Below the pieces are notes generated by a model, which searched no databases, had not been told where the DNA came from, and worked only from the letters and a program-made list of their open reading frames with translations. DNA of 64,000 nucleotides, from NCBI RefSeq assembly GCF_027942865.1, contig NC_134508.1, positions 37,755,466 to 37,819,465 of the forward strand, read 5' to 3'. This DNA is from Odontesthes bonariensis (lineage: Eukaryota; Chordata; Actinopteri; Atheriniformes; Atherinopsidae). The translations under genes were made by a program, and so were the position numbers. Below are positions 46,421-59,181 of this stretch, in pieces (position 1 is the stretch's first letter; the number at the start of each line of letters is the position of its first letter).

Positions 46421-46929
46421 ATTTAATGTTATTGAGACACGTTTCTACAGCCAGATGGATAATTTGAGATTATTACTTTAATACATAAAGGCTACAAGTT
46501 TCTTTGTTTTTGCAGTTTACACCTTATCAAAGAAAACTGTATGTAATGACAACGAGCCAAAATAAGCTGTCACTGAAACGTTTGGACAAACTTATAGTGT
46601 AACTACAGATTAAACTCTATGCTTTATGACTATATGTGATACCTGTTTGGAATTTTAGCTGTGCTGCATCATTATTTAACATTTTCTCTTTCTTAGTGTT
46701 CAGTTTCAAGGAAGTTTAACAGGAATATCGAAGTGTCAATGATATCAACCAGCTTAATGTGACACTTAATGAATAATATGTTTGCAAATTTTACATTTTA
46801 TATTTCTGAAAAACCTTCAGGAAGGGAAAAAACTTAACATTATTTCTATCATTTTAAATATGAGCTTAAATCTATGAATTGACTAAAGTCTCACTGTGAT
46901 CTTTAGGCTCACTGTTAACATGCTTCTCT

Positions 46930-47050
46930 TCAAGTCAAAGGTCTGGATCTATTGTCCCACAGCGGCTCTGAGAGTGAGCTTCCTCTGCTTTCTCACAATC
47001 CTTTTCATTGTTTTCACAATAGAAGTGTGCCTAATTATACATCATAGTGT
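46930..47050. promoter_or_regulatory. Block C upstream of copy 10
   Basis: The core has changed to TTTCTCACAATCC. This is still close to the TGTGAGAA form of a CSL site on the minus strand. Confidence 0.55.
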
Positions 47051-47514
47051 CATGCCTCTTTAAAGAGAGAAATGTTTTTAAGTTTAATTTTCATTTACAA
47101 ACAGCCACAAATTGAGGCTGCTCATGATATCATGTGGCATCAAAAATGATTATAAGTTCTCTGAATCTGATTGATTTCATACAGAGTGCCGTGCAATCAA
47201 TAAGACCCCTTTATGAAACATATTGATGGACGTGCCCAACGTTTGCAGTGCTTAGGTAAGTTATCGATACACAGTTAGATTCTGTGATACGTTTGACAAT
47301 CGTCACTTTTTTTCAAACACTGGAGGAATTAATTGAGAGGATAAGGGATCTCATTCTGAGATGAATGACAAAGGCTCACGACTCCATCACACATTTGAAA
47401 TTCAGTCTTCTGACTTAAAACTTTTCCAGGATTGATGTGCAGAGGTTTAAAGATCTGCTCAACATGAAGCATATCTTTGATAAGTTGGCTCAAATTTCCC
47501 ATGCCCCTTCAAGT

Positions 47515-47645
47515 GAGAAGGGAGGTTAAAGCAGCTGTTTCATCAAGTGTGCCAGCCCCTTCTGGACAATAGTCGGGTGCTGGTGCTTTTTAAAATGCAA
47601 ATGAACTTGAACTGTGACTCTCTTCTTCAGAACTTTCTCACACTC
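47515..47645. promoter_or_regulatory. Second block B upstream of copy 10
   Basis: CAGCTG, CAAGTGTGCCAGCC and a CSL site TTCTCACA at 47635-47642, as at 39935. Confidence 0.55.
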
Positions 47646-48994
47646 TTTCTACCATTGAGAGTGTGGCAGATTCTGTCTTAAGTAAGCATATGCACTGACC
47701 ATTAACCTGATCTTTTTCATGGTTTTATTCATTTCTGAGAAAAAAGCTCCTCAAGATTTCTTTTGGAAATGTGTGAAAAGAATTCAGGCTGTCGCCCATA
47801 TTTTGAAAGTTTATCATAAACAGATGATTATTTGAAGTGAACCTGTTTTCTACAACTGTAATCATGTCAGATATCCCCATATGTCTTAGTGGTATTAGAA
47901 CTCTTCTGTTGTCAGATTTTAATGGTCAGTCATACAACTTCTTCAATTAACTATTATCTCCCTATTTCAGGCTGCTATTAGACTATTGGCTATTGATCCT
48001 TTTATTATACATCCAATTGTTTGGAAAAATATTGGCAATTCATTTGAAATAAATATAGAAACTCCTCGCCTTTTAGGTTTTCTAAACCAAAATTGCACAT
48101 TGCAGATACAACATGTTCACTGCAGAAGACATGAATGCAGTGAGATCCCGTCTTTAAAAGGCTTAATGACATCACTGAAAGGTTTCACGTTCCACAGGAC
48201 AAGCTGAGTAAATTTTAAAAAATATTGTTACACACACAAAAAAATATTCTAACTCATTATGATGGCTCGTTTTGACTCTGCATTTTTATTTATTTACTTA
48301 TTGACTTTTATTTATGCAGGTAATACCATTGAGTCGCTGAGTCTAGTTCTCAGAGAGACCTGTTTCAAACAGACAGTTTAAGAAATTGGTTTTAAACAAG
48401 CATGATGATCAATACAGACTATACAAGGTTTAAATTAAATGTACCAAGTAAAATGACACAATTTAAACCTTTTTTAAAGTAAACAGTTATTGAACAGAAG
48501 GAATAGTGCTCCAGTTTCCCACCCTGTGTCACACACATTAATGTTTGGTCACATTATGTTATGTGTTTCTTTCACTTGTTTTGTGTGAAGACGATTTCTC
48601 CTTGTAAGTTGAATTTAAGGTTTTATGTAAAAGTAGGTTAACTTGGCTCAAGACCCAATTTTTATTTTATACCACAAGAGGGCCTCAGCTCCTGAATGAA
48701 AGGGTTGTGAAGCAACAGCCAGCTCTTCTCCTCAGACAGAAAGAGAGAAAGAAGGAAGCACGCTTCCTGTTGTCTGTCTCGTTATTTTCCTCTTCTTTAC
48801 AGAACCAAAACTTAATTTGGCGACAGGCTTCAGATCAGGGACCTGTTACACATGCAGTGATAAAAAAGCACCGACTCTGTCAGAAAGGACATGAATTAAT
48901 AAATAATGGATCTGACAATTATCATTTCATCATAACTGTGCATTACAAGAAGAAGCAGACAAACACATATGCAGCTGATTGGATTGTGTTGTTG

Positions 48995-49000
48995 TTTATT
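48995..49000 (-). promoter_or_regulatory. Poly(A) signal of copy 11
   Basis: Minus-strand AATAAA in the same context as copies 9 and 10. Confidence 0.6.
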
Positions 49001-50014
49001 TCAAACAAACTCAGTAAAAACAATAAAAACTCCAAATGGAGTCACAAACATGTGATGATACATCACAACATTAACTTGGTCAAATCTCCAAGACACTTTA
49101 CTCAAAGAGAGTGGAGGAAGATTCGTCTTTACAAAAGACACAAACATCATGACATGAATCATCATTCTGTTTTACATTAAACATTTTCAAATGAGTACAA
49201 TCTGCACTTTATAACAAAGGGAAAGAAAAGAAACTGACCCTGGAACAGATCATGTTCAGATCATCACACAGTGATGTGAGCAGGGTCATAATAAGTCAAC
49301 TCAAAATATTTTCTTTCAAAATAAGAGTTCACTGCCTTCACAGTCCAGACTCAGTCCAGAATCATGCTGATAAGCTTAACTTTTAGATAAAAGTAATGAA
49401 AGATATTTAGATCAGATAATAGATCAATAGTGAATCAGAGATTAAAATAACAACAGTTCAGGAAAAATGTCCGGCCAAAGGACAATTAAATGATCAAAAT
49501 GATAAAACCAAAGAAGTAACAAACTTCCTATCATCATATATCACCACATCATGTGGCTCACACGTTTACATACAATCATAGTAAAACACCTGTTTTCTTT
49601 ACTTTTGATTTCCTTGCACATCAAGGATAATGAAGGCTCTTTCATTGTCTGATGCCTCTTCAGGAGTTGGTTCTTACACAAAACTGTGAATTCATAGTAA
49701 ATGAACCAACTCTCTGTACATAGAGATGAATGAGTCCTTAACCTTTCATAGAAATTAGTTCCAATAATCTCTGACCAACATGGTCGTTATAACTTGTCAG
49801 TCTCATGACAAAATGTTTTCTTTCTTAACTTGAAAGATATAGTTGTTGTCATTTCCTTAGGAAACGTCATGTTGTGAACAAAAATAACAAAATAAAGTCT
49901 TCTGTACAAACAGAAACATTAGTCCAACGAAAACCTGTTAAACATTCAGTCATGTTATCTTTGACCAATATGGTCTTCTCAGGTTTTCTGGTGGTAACTT
50001 CAGTCTGTGAGTGT

Positions 50015-50614
50015 CTACCATGGCCTCCAGGGGGCGCTGTTGTCTGGACTCTTCTCTTTGGTGATGCTGGTCTGGACTGTGGAGCTCAGAGGAGAGAAGT
50101 CAGCCTCTCTCCGGTTCTTATCAGAAGAAGACTGCAGCTTGTTGAAGTGGGTCAGCAGTCTTCTCTGGGACTGTGTCTCCTCATCCTCCTTTGACAGGAA
50201 GTGACTCATCTGTTGGACACAGCTGGAGTAGCCCTGATCAACAGCTGCTGAGTGCACAGCTTGATGCTGCAGCTGCAGTCGTCTCAGGAAGCAAACGGTC
50301 ATCTCCAGGATGTCTGCTTTCTCCAGCTTGGAGTCTGACTGCTGTTTGAAGAACTCTGAACCCAGGAGAGACTTGAGCTGCTCAATGCTGCTGTTGATTC
50401 GCTCTCTGCGTAACTTCTCCACCAGCGGCTTTCTGAGCTGCAGAAACAACAATAAAGTCATTAATAAACATATTCAGCAGGGTAGTGTTGGTGTCAATAA
50501 AAAACAATCTATCAATATTGATGACTGACTCTTCATGAATCTCATATTTACCTTGTGGTTCAGAGTCAGATGCTGCTGAGAGTTGGTCATTGCTGCAGTG
50601 ATTGTAGGTGCCAT
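50015..50614 (-). CDS. her4: her4-like copy 11: full-length repressor (161 aa)
   Basis: Exon 1 is 50614-50552, exon 2 is 50437-50015, and the intron is 114 bases. Intact frame. Changes against copy 6 are P48S in the loop (shared with copy 8) and Q77L in the glutamine run after helix 2 (LQLQHQ). The rest, including Orange and WRPW, is the same. Confidence 0.88.
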
Positions 50615-50675
50615 GGTTGGATCTCTGTGCTGTAGAGGTCTCTGTAGAGAATCTGATCTCTGCTGGCTTCATCCC

Positions 50676-50905
50676 TCCTACTTATAGTCCCACATCTCCA
50701 TATGAATGCGTGGGTCTTGGTCTGGTTGAAGTTTCCCACAGTCTTAACCAATCAGAGCGCAGAGCAAGAGAGAATAGAAGTCTGTCCTGCCACATGTTCA
50801 GTGGTCATACTAGTAAAGGACAATAGTTAGATCTGAGGGGAACAGGTGGAGGACTGGGGGGAGATAAAGAGAACTCACTGAGATCTGTGGGAAACTGGAG
50901 AAGTG
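50676..50905 (-). promoter_or_regulatory. Promoter of copy 11
   Basis: The TATA box is at 50688-50680, the CSL site TGTGGGAA at 50740-50733 and the plus-strand CCAATC near 50749. A plus-strand TGTGGGAA is near 50886. Confidence 0.7.
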
Positions 50906-51471
50906 ACGACTCTGTAGAGAGAGACGATCTGCTGCGTGATGCTGAATCACTCTCACTGAACACACGCCATTCAACACGTGTGAGAATAAAAATGGATCTT
51001 ACATCTGATAAAATCAACAGTATCAAGCAGGAGTTAAGACTTATATTTTATTTTTGCTAGAATGCGTCATTTGAACCACAATTTAAATAAAGTACCTTTT
51101 GAACTCATTGATTTTAGTTTTCATTTCGAAAAACTTTAAATTTTAACTCTCATGCCAATTAAAACATTTTTCATGAAAGATATTTGGCCCACATTCGTTC
51201 TGTTACCAATATACTTACATAGAAGGTGGAACCAGTTTCTCACAATAGTTCCCAGATATCTCTGGTCATTGAACCAAAACTGGACTTCAGTGGATCTTTT
51301 GTGAATGAGTTTTAGATATTTTATAAACATATTCTGATAAAAAGAAACATGAAAGGAAGAAAACACATTTGTATAGTTTGGAAATGTTCTTCTGATGAGG
51401 TGACATATGACCATCCAATCCAAACTGTATGTGTGAACCAGAAACTGACTCTAAACTCCAGCTGCATATGT

Positions 51472-51603
51472 GAGGGAGGGAGGATGAGGCAGCTGCTTTT
51501 TGGCACGTGCCAAATCCCTGTAGAGAAAAGTCGACTGCTGGTGGGGTTGATGGTGCTAATAGGACTAAACTCTGATCTCAAAAGCATTCCCACACTCTGT
51601 CCA
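51472..51603. promoter_or_regulatory. Block B with perfect palindrome, upstream of copy 11
   Basis: GGCACGTGCC lies at 51502-51511, with the CAGCTG box to its left and GCATTCCCACACTCTG to its right. Confidence 0.7.
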
Positions 51604-52121
51604 TTAAATGTCATTAAGACACGTTTCTACAGCCAGATGGATAATTTGAGATTATTACTTTAATACATAAAGGCTACAAGTTTCTTTGTTTTTGCAGTTT
51701 ACACCTTATCAAAGAAAACTGTATGTAATGACAACGAGCCAAAATAAGCTGTCACTGAAACGTTTGGACAAACTTATAGTGTAACTACAGATTAAACTCT
51801 ATGCTTTATGACTATATGTGATACCTGGTTGGAGTCTTAGCTGTGCTGCATCATTATTTAACATTTTCTCTTTCTTAGTATTCAGTTTTAAGGAATTTTA
51901 ACAGGAATCTTGAAGTGTCAATGATATCAACCAGCTTAATGTGACACCTAATGAATAATAAGTTTGCATTTTACATTTTATATTTCTGAAAAACCTTCAG
52001 TAAGGAAAAAAAAAACTTAGCATGATTTCTATCATTTGAAATATGAGCTTAAATCTGGGAATTGACCAAAGTCTGGATTTTTCACTGTGATCTTTAGGCT
52101 CACTGTTAACATGCTTCTCTT

Positions 52122-52250
52122 CAGGTCAAAGGTCTGGATCTATTGTCCCACAGCGGCTCTGAGAATGAGCTTCCTCTGCTTTCCCACACTCCTTTTCATT
52201 GTTTTCACAATAGAAGTGTGCCTCATTATACATCATAGTGTCATGCCTCT
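52122..52250. promoter_or_regulatory. Block C upstream of copy 11
   Basis: Intact TTTCCCACACTCC core. The left half reads GAGAATGAGC instead of GAGAGTGAGC. Confidence 0.6.
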
Positions 52251-52714
52251 TTAAAGAGAGAAATGTTTTTAATTTTAATTTTCATTTACAAACAGCCACA
52301 AATTGAGGCTGCTCATGATATCATGTGGCATCAAAAATGATTATAAGTTCTCTGAATCTGATTGATTTCATTCATACAGAGTGCCGTGCAATCAATTAAA
52401 CCCCTTTATGAAACATACTGATGGACGTGCCCAACGTTTGCAGTGCTTAGGTAAGTTATCGCTACACAGTTAGATTCTGTGATAAGTTTGACAATCGTCA
52501 CTTTTTTTCAAACACTGGAGGAATTAATTGAGAGGATAAGGGATCTCATTCTGAGATAAATTACAAAGGCTCACAACTCCATCACACATTTGAAATTCAG
52601 CATTCTGACTTTAAACTTTTCCAGGATTGATGTGCAGAGGTTTAAAGATCTGCTCAACATGAAGCATATCTTTGATAAGTTGGCTCAAATTTCCCATGCC
52701 CCTTCAAGTGAGAA

Positions 52715-52845
52715 GGGAGGTTAAAGCAGCTGTTTCATCAAGTGTGCCAGCCCCTTCTGGACAATAGTCGGGTGCTGGTGCTTTTTAAAATGCAAATGAA
52801 CTTGAACTGTGACTCTCTTCTTCAGAACTTTCTCACACTCTTTCT
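52715..52845. promoter_or_regulatory. Second block B upstream of copy 11
   Basis: CAGCTG, AAGTGTGCCAGCC and TTTCTCACACTC, with no CACGTG. Confidence 0.55.
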
Positions 52846-53664
52846 ACCATTGAGAGTGTGGCAGATTCTGTCTTAAGTAAGCACATGCAATGACCATTAA
52901 CCTGATCTTTTTCATGGTTTTATTCATTTCTGAGAAAAAAGCTCCTCAAGATTTCTTTTGGAAATGTGTGAAAAGAATTCAGGCTGTCGCCCATATTTTG
53001 AAAGTTTATCATAAACAGATGATGATTTGAAGTGAACCTGTTTTCTACAACTGTAATCATGTCAGATATCCCCATATGTCTTAGTGGTATTAGAACTCTT
53101 CTATTGTCAGATTTTAATGTTCAGTCATACAACTTCTTCAATTAACTATTATCTCCCTATTTCAGGCTGCTATTAGACTATTGGCTATTGATCCTTTTAT
53201 TATACATCCAATTGTTTGGAAAAATATTGGCAATTCATTTGAAATAAATATAGAAACTCCTCGCCTTTTAGGTTTTCTAAACCAAAATTGCACATTGCAG
53301 ATACAACATGTTCACTGCAGAAGACATGAATGCAGTGAGATCCCGTCTTTAAAAGGCTTAATGACATCACTGAAAGGTTTCACGTTCCACAGGAAAAACT
53401 GAGTAAATTTAAAAAAATATTGTTACACACACAAAAAAATATTCTAACTCATTATGATGGCTCGTTTTGACTCTGCATTTTTATTTATTTACTTATTGAC
53501 TTTTATTTATGCAGGTAATACCATTGAGTCGCTGAGTCTAGTTCTCAGAGAGACCTGTTTCAAACAGACAGTTTAAGAAATTGGTTTTAAACAAGCATGA
53601 TGATCAATACAGACTATACAAGGTTTAAATTAAATGTACCAAGTAAAATGACACAATTTGACAG

Positions 53665-53944
53665 AATTCAAATCAAATCAAATTAAATCAAATTTATTTG
53701 TATAGCACATTTTATGTACAAACAATTCAAAGTGCTTTACATAAAATAAAAGCATTGAAGCAGGGAAGCATTAACAATACATAAAAGAATATAAAGAGAA
53801 ACAAATAAAAAAATTTAAATCAATTTAAAAACAAGCAACAGTGTAGATAAGTTAAAAGATACCGTGCAGATTTCATGCATAGACACATGAGAAAAGAAAT
53901 GTTTTGAACCTGGATTTAAAAATATCTAGTAAAATGTCTGTCTG
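53665..53944. mobile_element. Interspersed element starting AAATTTATTTGTATAGCAC
   Basis: AT-rich insert with AATTTATTTGTATAGCACAT and AATTCAAAGTGCTTTACAT, words of a very common short element in fish. The sibling near 40876 is uninterrupted (AATTTGACGGTAAAGTGACG), so it inserted only in the copy 11 unit. No clear target duplication is seen. Confidence 0.6.
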
Positions 53945-54485
53945 TAAAGTGACGCAAACCTTTTTTAAAGTAAACAGTTATTGAACAGAAGGAATAGTGC
54001 TCCAGTTTCCCACCCTGTGTCACACACATTAATGTTTGGTCACATTATGTTATGTGTTTCTTTCACTTGTTTTGTGTGAAGACGATTTCTCCTTGTAAGT
54101 TGAAATTAAGGTTTTATGTAAAAGTAGGTCAACTTGGCTCAAGACCCAATTTTTATTTTATACCACAAGAGGGCCTCAGCTCCTGAATGAAAGGGTTGTG
54201 AAGCAACAGCCAGCTTTTCTCCTCAGACAGAAAGAGAGAAAGAAGGAAGCACGCTTCCTGTTGTCTGTCTCGTTATTTTCCTCTTCTTTACAGAACCAAA
54301 ACTTAATTTGGCGACAGGCTTCAGATCAGGGACCTGTTACACATGCAGTGATAAAAAAGCACCAACTCTGTCAGAAAGGACATGAATTAATAAATAATGG
54401 ATCTGACAATTATCATTTCATCATAACTGTGCATTACAAGAAGAAGCAGACAAACACATATGCAGCTGATTGGATTGTGTTGTTG

Positions 54486-54491
54486 TTTATT
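54486..54491 (-). promoter_or_regulatory. Poly(A) signal of copy 12
   Basis: Minus-strand AATAAA, about 1.0 kb past the stop of copy 12. Confidence 0.6.
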
Positions 54492-55506
54492 TCAAACAAA
54501 CTCAGTAAAAACAATAAAAACTCCAAATGGAGTCACAAACATGTGATGATACATCACAACATTAACTTGGTCAAATCTCCAAGACACTTTACTCAAAGAG
54601 AGTGGAGGAAGATTCGTCTTTACAAAAGACACAAACATCATGACATGAATCATCATTCTGTTTTACATTAAACATTTTCAAATGAGTACAATCTGCACTT
54701 TATAACAAAGAGAAAGAAAAGAAACTGACCCTGGAACAGATCATGTTCAGATCATCACACAGTGATGTGAGCAGGGTCATTATAAGTGAACTCAAAATAT
54801 TTTCTTTCAAAATAAGAGTTCACTGCCTTCACAGTCCAGACTCAGTCCAGAATCATGCTGATAAGCTTAACTTTTAGATAAAAGTAATGAAAGATATTTA
54901 GATCAGATAATAGATCAATAGTGAATCAGAGATTAAAATAACAACAGTTCAGGAAAAATGTCCGGCCAAAGGACAATTAAATGATCAAAATGATAAAACC
55001 AAAGAAGTAACAAACTTCCTATCATCATATATCACCACATCATGTGGCTCACACGTTTACATACAATCATAGTAAAACACCTGTTTTCTTTACTTTTGAT
55101 TTCCTTGCACATCAAGGATAATGAAGGCTCTTTCATTGTCTGATGCCTCTTCAGGAGTTGGTTCTTACACAAAATTGTGAATTCATAGTAAATGAACCAA
55201 CTCTCTGTACATAGAGATGAATGAGTCCTTAACCTTTCATAGAAATTAGTTCCAATAATCTCTGACCAACATGGTCGTTATAACTTGTCAGTCTCATGAC
55301 AAAATGTTTTCTTTCTTAACACTGAAAGATATAGTTGTTGTCATTTCCTTAGGAAACGTCATGTTGTGAACAAAAATCAAAAAATAAAGTCTTCTGTACA
55401 AACAGAAACATTAGTCCAACGAAAACCTGTTAAACATTCAGTCATGTTATCTTTGACCAATATGGTCTTCTCAGGTTTTCTGGTAGTAACTTCAGTCTGT
55501 GAGTGT

Positions 55507-56106
55507 CTACCACGGCCTCCAGGGGGCGCTGTTGTCTGGACTCTTCTCTTTGGTGATGCTGGTCTGGACTGTGGAGCTCAGAGGAGAGAAGTCAGCCTCT
55601 CTCCGGTTCTTATCAGAAGAAGACTGCAGCTTGTTGAAGTGGGTCAGCAGTCTTCTCTGGGACTGTGTCTCCTCATCCTCCTTTGACAGGAAGTGACTCA
55701 TCTGTTGGACACAGCTGGAGTAGCCCTGATCAACAGCTGCTGAGTGCACAGCTTGATGCTGCTGCTGCAGCCGTCTCAGGAAGCAAACGGTCATCTCCAG
55801 GATGTCTGCTTTCTCCAGCTTGGAGTCTGACTGCTGTTTGAAGAACTCTGGACCCAGGAGAGACTTGAGCTGCTCAATGCTGCTGTTGATTCGCTCTCTG
55901 CGTAACTTCTCCACCAGCGGCTTTCTGAGCTGCAGAAACAACAACAAAGTCATTAATAAACATATTCAGCAGGGTAGTGTTGGTGTCAATAAAAAACAAT
56001 CTATCAATATTGATGACTGACTCTTCATGAATCTCATATTTACCTTGTGGTTCAGAGTCAGATGCTGCTGAGAGTTGGTCATTGCTGCAGTGATTGTAGG
56101 TGCCAT
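55507..56106 (-). CDS. her4: her4-like copy 12: full-length repressor (161 aa)
   Basis: Exon 1 is 56106-56044 and exon 2 is 55929-55507. The protein is identical to that of copy 6. It is the last complete gene of the window. The upstream region shows TATA at 56180-56171 and a CSL site at 56232-56225. A palindromic block B (56989) follows, and 2 kb upstream there is a real block A (58197), which copies 9-11 do not have. Copy 12 may therefore respond to Notch more strongly than its young siblings. Confidence 0.9.
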
Positions 56107-56164
56107 GGTTGGATCTCTGTGCTGTAGAGGTCTCTGTAGAGAATCTGATCTCTGCTGGCTTCAT

Positions 56165-56400
56165 CCCTCCTACTTATAGTCCCACATCTCCATATGAATG
56201 CGTGGGTCTTGGTCTCATTGAAGTTTCCCACAGTTTTAACCAATCAGAGCGCAGAGCAAGAGAGAATAGAAGTCTGTCCTGCCACATGTTCAGTGGTCAT
56301 ACTAGTAAAGGACAATAGTTAGATCTCAGGGGAACAGGTGGAGGACTGGGGTGAGATAAAGAGAACTCACTGAGATCTGTGGGAAACTGGAGAAGTGACG
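56165..56400 (-). promoter_or_regulatory. Promoter of copy 12
   Basis: TATA ACTATAAGTA is at 56180-56171, CSL TGTGGGAA at 56232-56225 and CCAATC near 56241. A second CSL site on the plus strand is at 56378-56385. Confidence 0.7.
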
Positions 56401-56960
56401 ACTCTGTAGAGAGAGACGATCTGCTGCCTGATGCTGAATCACTCTCACTGAACACACGCCATTCAACACGTGTGAGAATAAAAATGGATCTTACATCTGA
56501 TAAAATCAACAGTATAAAAGCAGGAGTTAAGACTGATATTTTATATTTAATAGAATGTGTCATTTGAACCACAATAAAGTACCTTTTAAACTCATTGATT
56601 TGAGTTTTCATTTTGAAAATGTTAGATTTTAACTCTCATGCCAATTAAAACATTCTTTATTAAAGATATTTGGCCCACATTCGTTCTGTTACTAACATGC
56701 TGACATAGAAGGTGGAACCAGTTTCTCACAATAGCTCCCAGATATCTCTGGTCATTGAACCAAAACTGGACTTCAGTGGATCTTTTGTGAATGAGTTTTA
56801 GATATTTTATAAACATATTCTGATAAAAAGAAACATGAAAGGAAGAAAACACCATTTGTATAGTTTGGAAATGTTCTTCTGATGAGGTGACATATGACCA
56901 TCCAATCCAAACTGTATGTTTGAACCAGAAACTGACTCTAAACTCCAGCTGCATATGTGA

Positions 56961-57090
56961 GGGAGGGAGGATGAGGCAGCTGCTTTTTGGCACGTGCCAA
57001 ATCCCTGTAGAGAAAAGTCGACTGCTGGTGGGGTTGATGGTGCTGATAGGACTAAACTCTGATCTCAAAAGCATTCCCACACTCTGTCCA
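56961..57090. promoter_or_regulatory. Block B with perfect palindrome, upstream of copy 12
   Basis: GGCACGTGCC lies at 56989-56998 within the same 16-base palindrome. CAGCTG precedes it and GCATTCCCACACTCTG follows. Confidence 0.7.
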
Positions 57091-57627
57091 TTTAATGTTA
57101 TTGAGATACGTTTCTACAGCCAGATGGATATTTTGAGATTATTACTTTAATACATAAAGGCTACAAGTTTCTTTGTTTTTGCAGTTTACACCTTATCAAA
57201 GAAAACTGTATGTAATGACAACGAGCCAAAATAAGCTGTCACTGAAACGTTTGGACAAACTTATAGTGTAACTACAGATTAAACTCTATGCTTTATGACT
57301 ATATGTGATACCTGGTTGGAGTCTTAGCTGTGCTGCATCAATATTTAACATTTTCTCTTTCTTAGTGTTCAGTTTCAAGGAATTTTAGCAGGAATCTTGA
57401 AGTGTCAATGATATCAACCAGCTTAATGTGACACCTAATGAATAATATGTTTGCAAATTTTACATTTCTGAAAAAACTTTTTCAAGGAACTTCCAAGTCC
57501 TGCACAATTCTCAGACAATAAGCAAACAGCTTAACATGAATCCTATCACTTGAAATAAATAAATGTATGAATTGACCAAAGTCTGTGTTTCATTGTGAAT
57601 TTCAGGCTCACTGTTAACATGCTTCTC

Positions 57628-57770
57628 TTCGGGTCAAAGGTCTGGATCTATTGTCCCACAGCGGCTCTGAGAGTGAGGTTCCTCTGCTTTCCCACACTCT
57701 GCCCTTTCACTGCTTTCACTGGAAGAACAATGGAAGTGTGCATCATTATACATTATGCTGTCATTCCTCT
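57628..57770. promoter_or_regulatory. Block C upstream of copy 12
   Basis: CTTCGGGTCAAAGGTCTGG, then TTTCCCACACTCTGCCC, an older-looking version with the ACTGGAAGAACAAT segment that young units lack. Confidence 0.6.
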
Positions 57771-58139
57771 TTGCAGAGGAGAATTGTTTAGGCTCAATTT
57801 TTATCTACAAACAGCCACATCCAATGCTGTTCATGATTAAGTTTAGCAGCAAATGTTGACAGACGTTTTCTAAATCTCACTAATCGTATTCATACAGAGC
57901 GTCATGCAATGAATAATACCACTTCATGAAACTTACTGATGAAAGTGACGCAAAGTTTTCTTCGGTAACTTTTTTTATTATTTGTGCTCATCTCACACTC
58001 AGACGCAGGTTTGTAGTCAAAAGAATACACACGTGTAATTTCCATAATTCAAAATTTTGTTTCAAAATCATACCAGTTTTTCTTTCATCATTGCTTCATA
58101 ACAGAATGAAGTCTCTCTTATAATTTTTATTAAAATTTA

Positions 58140-58365
58140 ACACGGTCTTTTTGTCCGGACATAGTGGGTGTGTCCTGTCTTGTGGTTTGTAGTTGCTGTG
58201 AGCAGAAAGTTGCTCTCAGTTTCCCACACTCCTTTGAATGATGTGGTCAGTGCACTACAAAAGGACTTTGAAAGGAGCTTTTGTGACAGACGTTCGTCGT
58301 GTGCTCTGACAGAGACGGAGCCTGACGTCACCACCCATCTGGAGGGATATAACCTTATCGGTTGA
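58140..58365 (-). promoter_or_regulatory. Block A, 2 kb upstream of copy 12
   Basis: TGTGAGCA, 16 bases, TTCCCACA lies at 58197-58228. It is followed by TTTGTGACAGACG, a CRE-like TGACGTCA (near 58323) and CATCTGGAGGGA. No gene relic stands directly next to it. Confidence 0.7.
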
Positions 58366-58494
58366 CTCAAAAGTCTGATCAAATCTTGAAATACACTCAA
58401 ATGTGAGCAATCCCTAATCTCCTTTTATCAATCAAACTGGGCCGGATAAAATTCACACTATCTACGTGTTCAACATTCCAGCTTCATGAAGGGC

Positions 58495-58615
58495 CTGAGA
58501 CAGCTGGTTGTTAAGTGTGCCAAATCCCTCCGGACAACAGTCTGCTGCTGCAGTGGTTAAAGGTGCTAATTACACTCAAATATGACCCATTTCTCAAGAG
58601 CTTTCACACACTTTG
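58495..58615. promoter_or_regulatory. Block B right of the 58.2 kb block A
   Basis: A CAGCTG at 58501-58506 is followed by TAAGTGTGCCAAATCCCTCC and TGCTGCAGTGGTTAAAG. Confidence 0.5.
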
Positions 58616-58694
58616 TCCGTTCACAGAGTGATTAGTGAATACCAAGTTAAAACACGGTTGTCTTTGAATAAGCAGGAGAATTTTTTAATTCAGT

Positions 58695-58788
58695 TTGCAT
58701 GTTCTCCCCGTGTATGCGTGGGTTCTCTCCGGCTTCCTCTCACAGTCCAAAAACATGCATGTTAGGTTAATTGGTGTCTCTAAAAATT
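58695..58788 (+). mobile_element. Fragment of a fish LINE/SINE family
   Basis: GTTTGCATGTTCTCCCCGTG, GGTTCTCTCCGGCTTCCTCT and CAAAAACATGCATGTTAGGT are words of a very common fish repeat related to L2-type elements. It replaces the left part of a block C, whose end (CCCACACTCTGACC, AATATAAGTGTGTCTCC) remains at 58789-58840. Confidence 0.6.
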
Positions 58789-59181
58789 GTCCCACACTCT
58801 GACCTGTCACTGGAGGATCAATATAAGTGTGTCTCCCCTCGGCTGTAAAGTTTTGGCATTCCATTGCCCAAAACCGAGACTTGATCAGAAATTTGTAATA
58901 AGTGCTCTTTGATGCTTAAATAGACATCCCAAAAATATATCCATGAGCAAATTTGAGCAATAACATTAAACCTCTGCATATGAATACCATGACATACAGA
59001 ACGAGAATTGATCACAGTCCATTTTAATGTGCTATTTTGAGATATTGTCTGAAATGATTCTGTTCATTTCAGGAAAACACACTTGTTCTTCATGTCAGAA
59101 TGCTGATGTTGTCATTGAAATATTGAGAGATATTGCATCTCTCAGTTATGTATGTGAGGAATATGCTAAAACAGACATGCT

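Larger units (their letters stand above)
48995..54485. repeat. Tandem unit of copy 11 (about 5.5 kb)
   Basis: Measured from poly(A) signal to poly(A) signal, this unit is 5.5 kb; the copy 10 unit (43816-48994) is 5.2 kb. The difference is the insert at 53665. Both units have the same order of 3' UTR, gene, promoter, palindromic block B, block C, second block B and spacer. Confidence 0.85.

Noticed and set aside
48707-49180. A 157-codon plus-strand frame at 48707 and 54198
   Set aside because: It runs into the 3' UTR and poly(A) region of the minus-strand gene and has no recognisable domain. The words TTTGGCGACAGG near 48819 recall the region after an LTR, but no paired LTR or element body is present.
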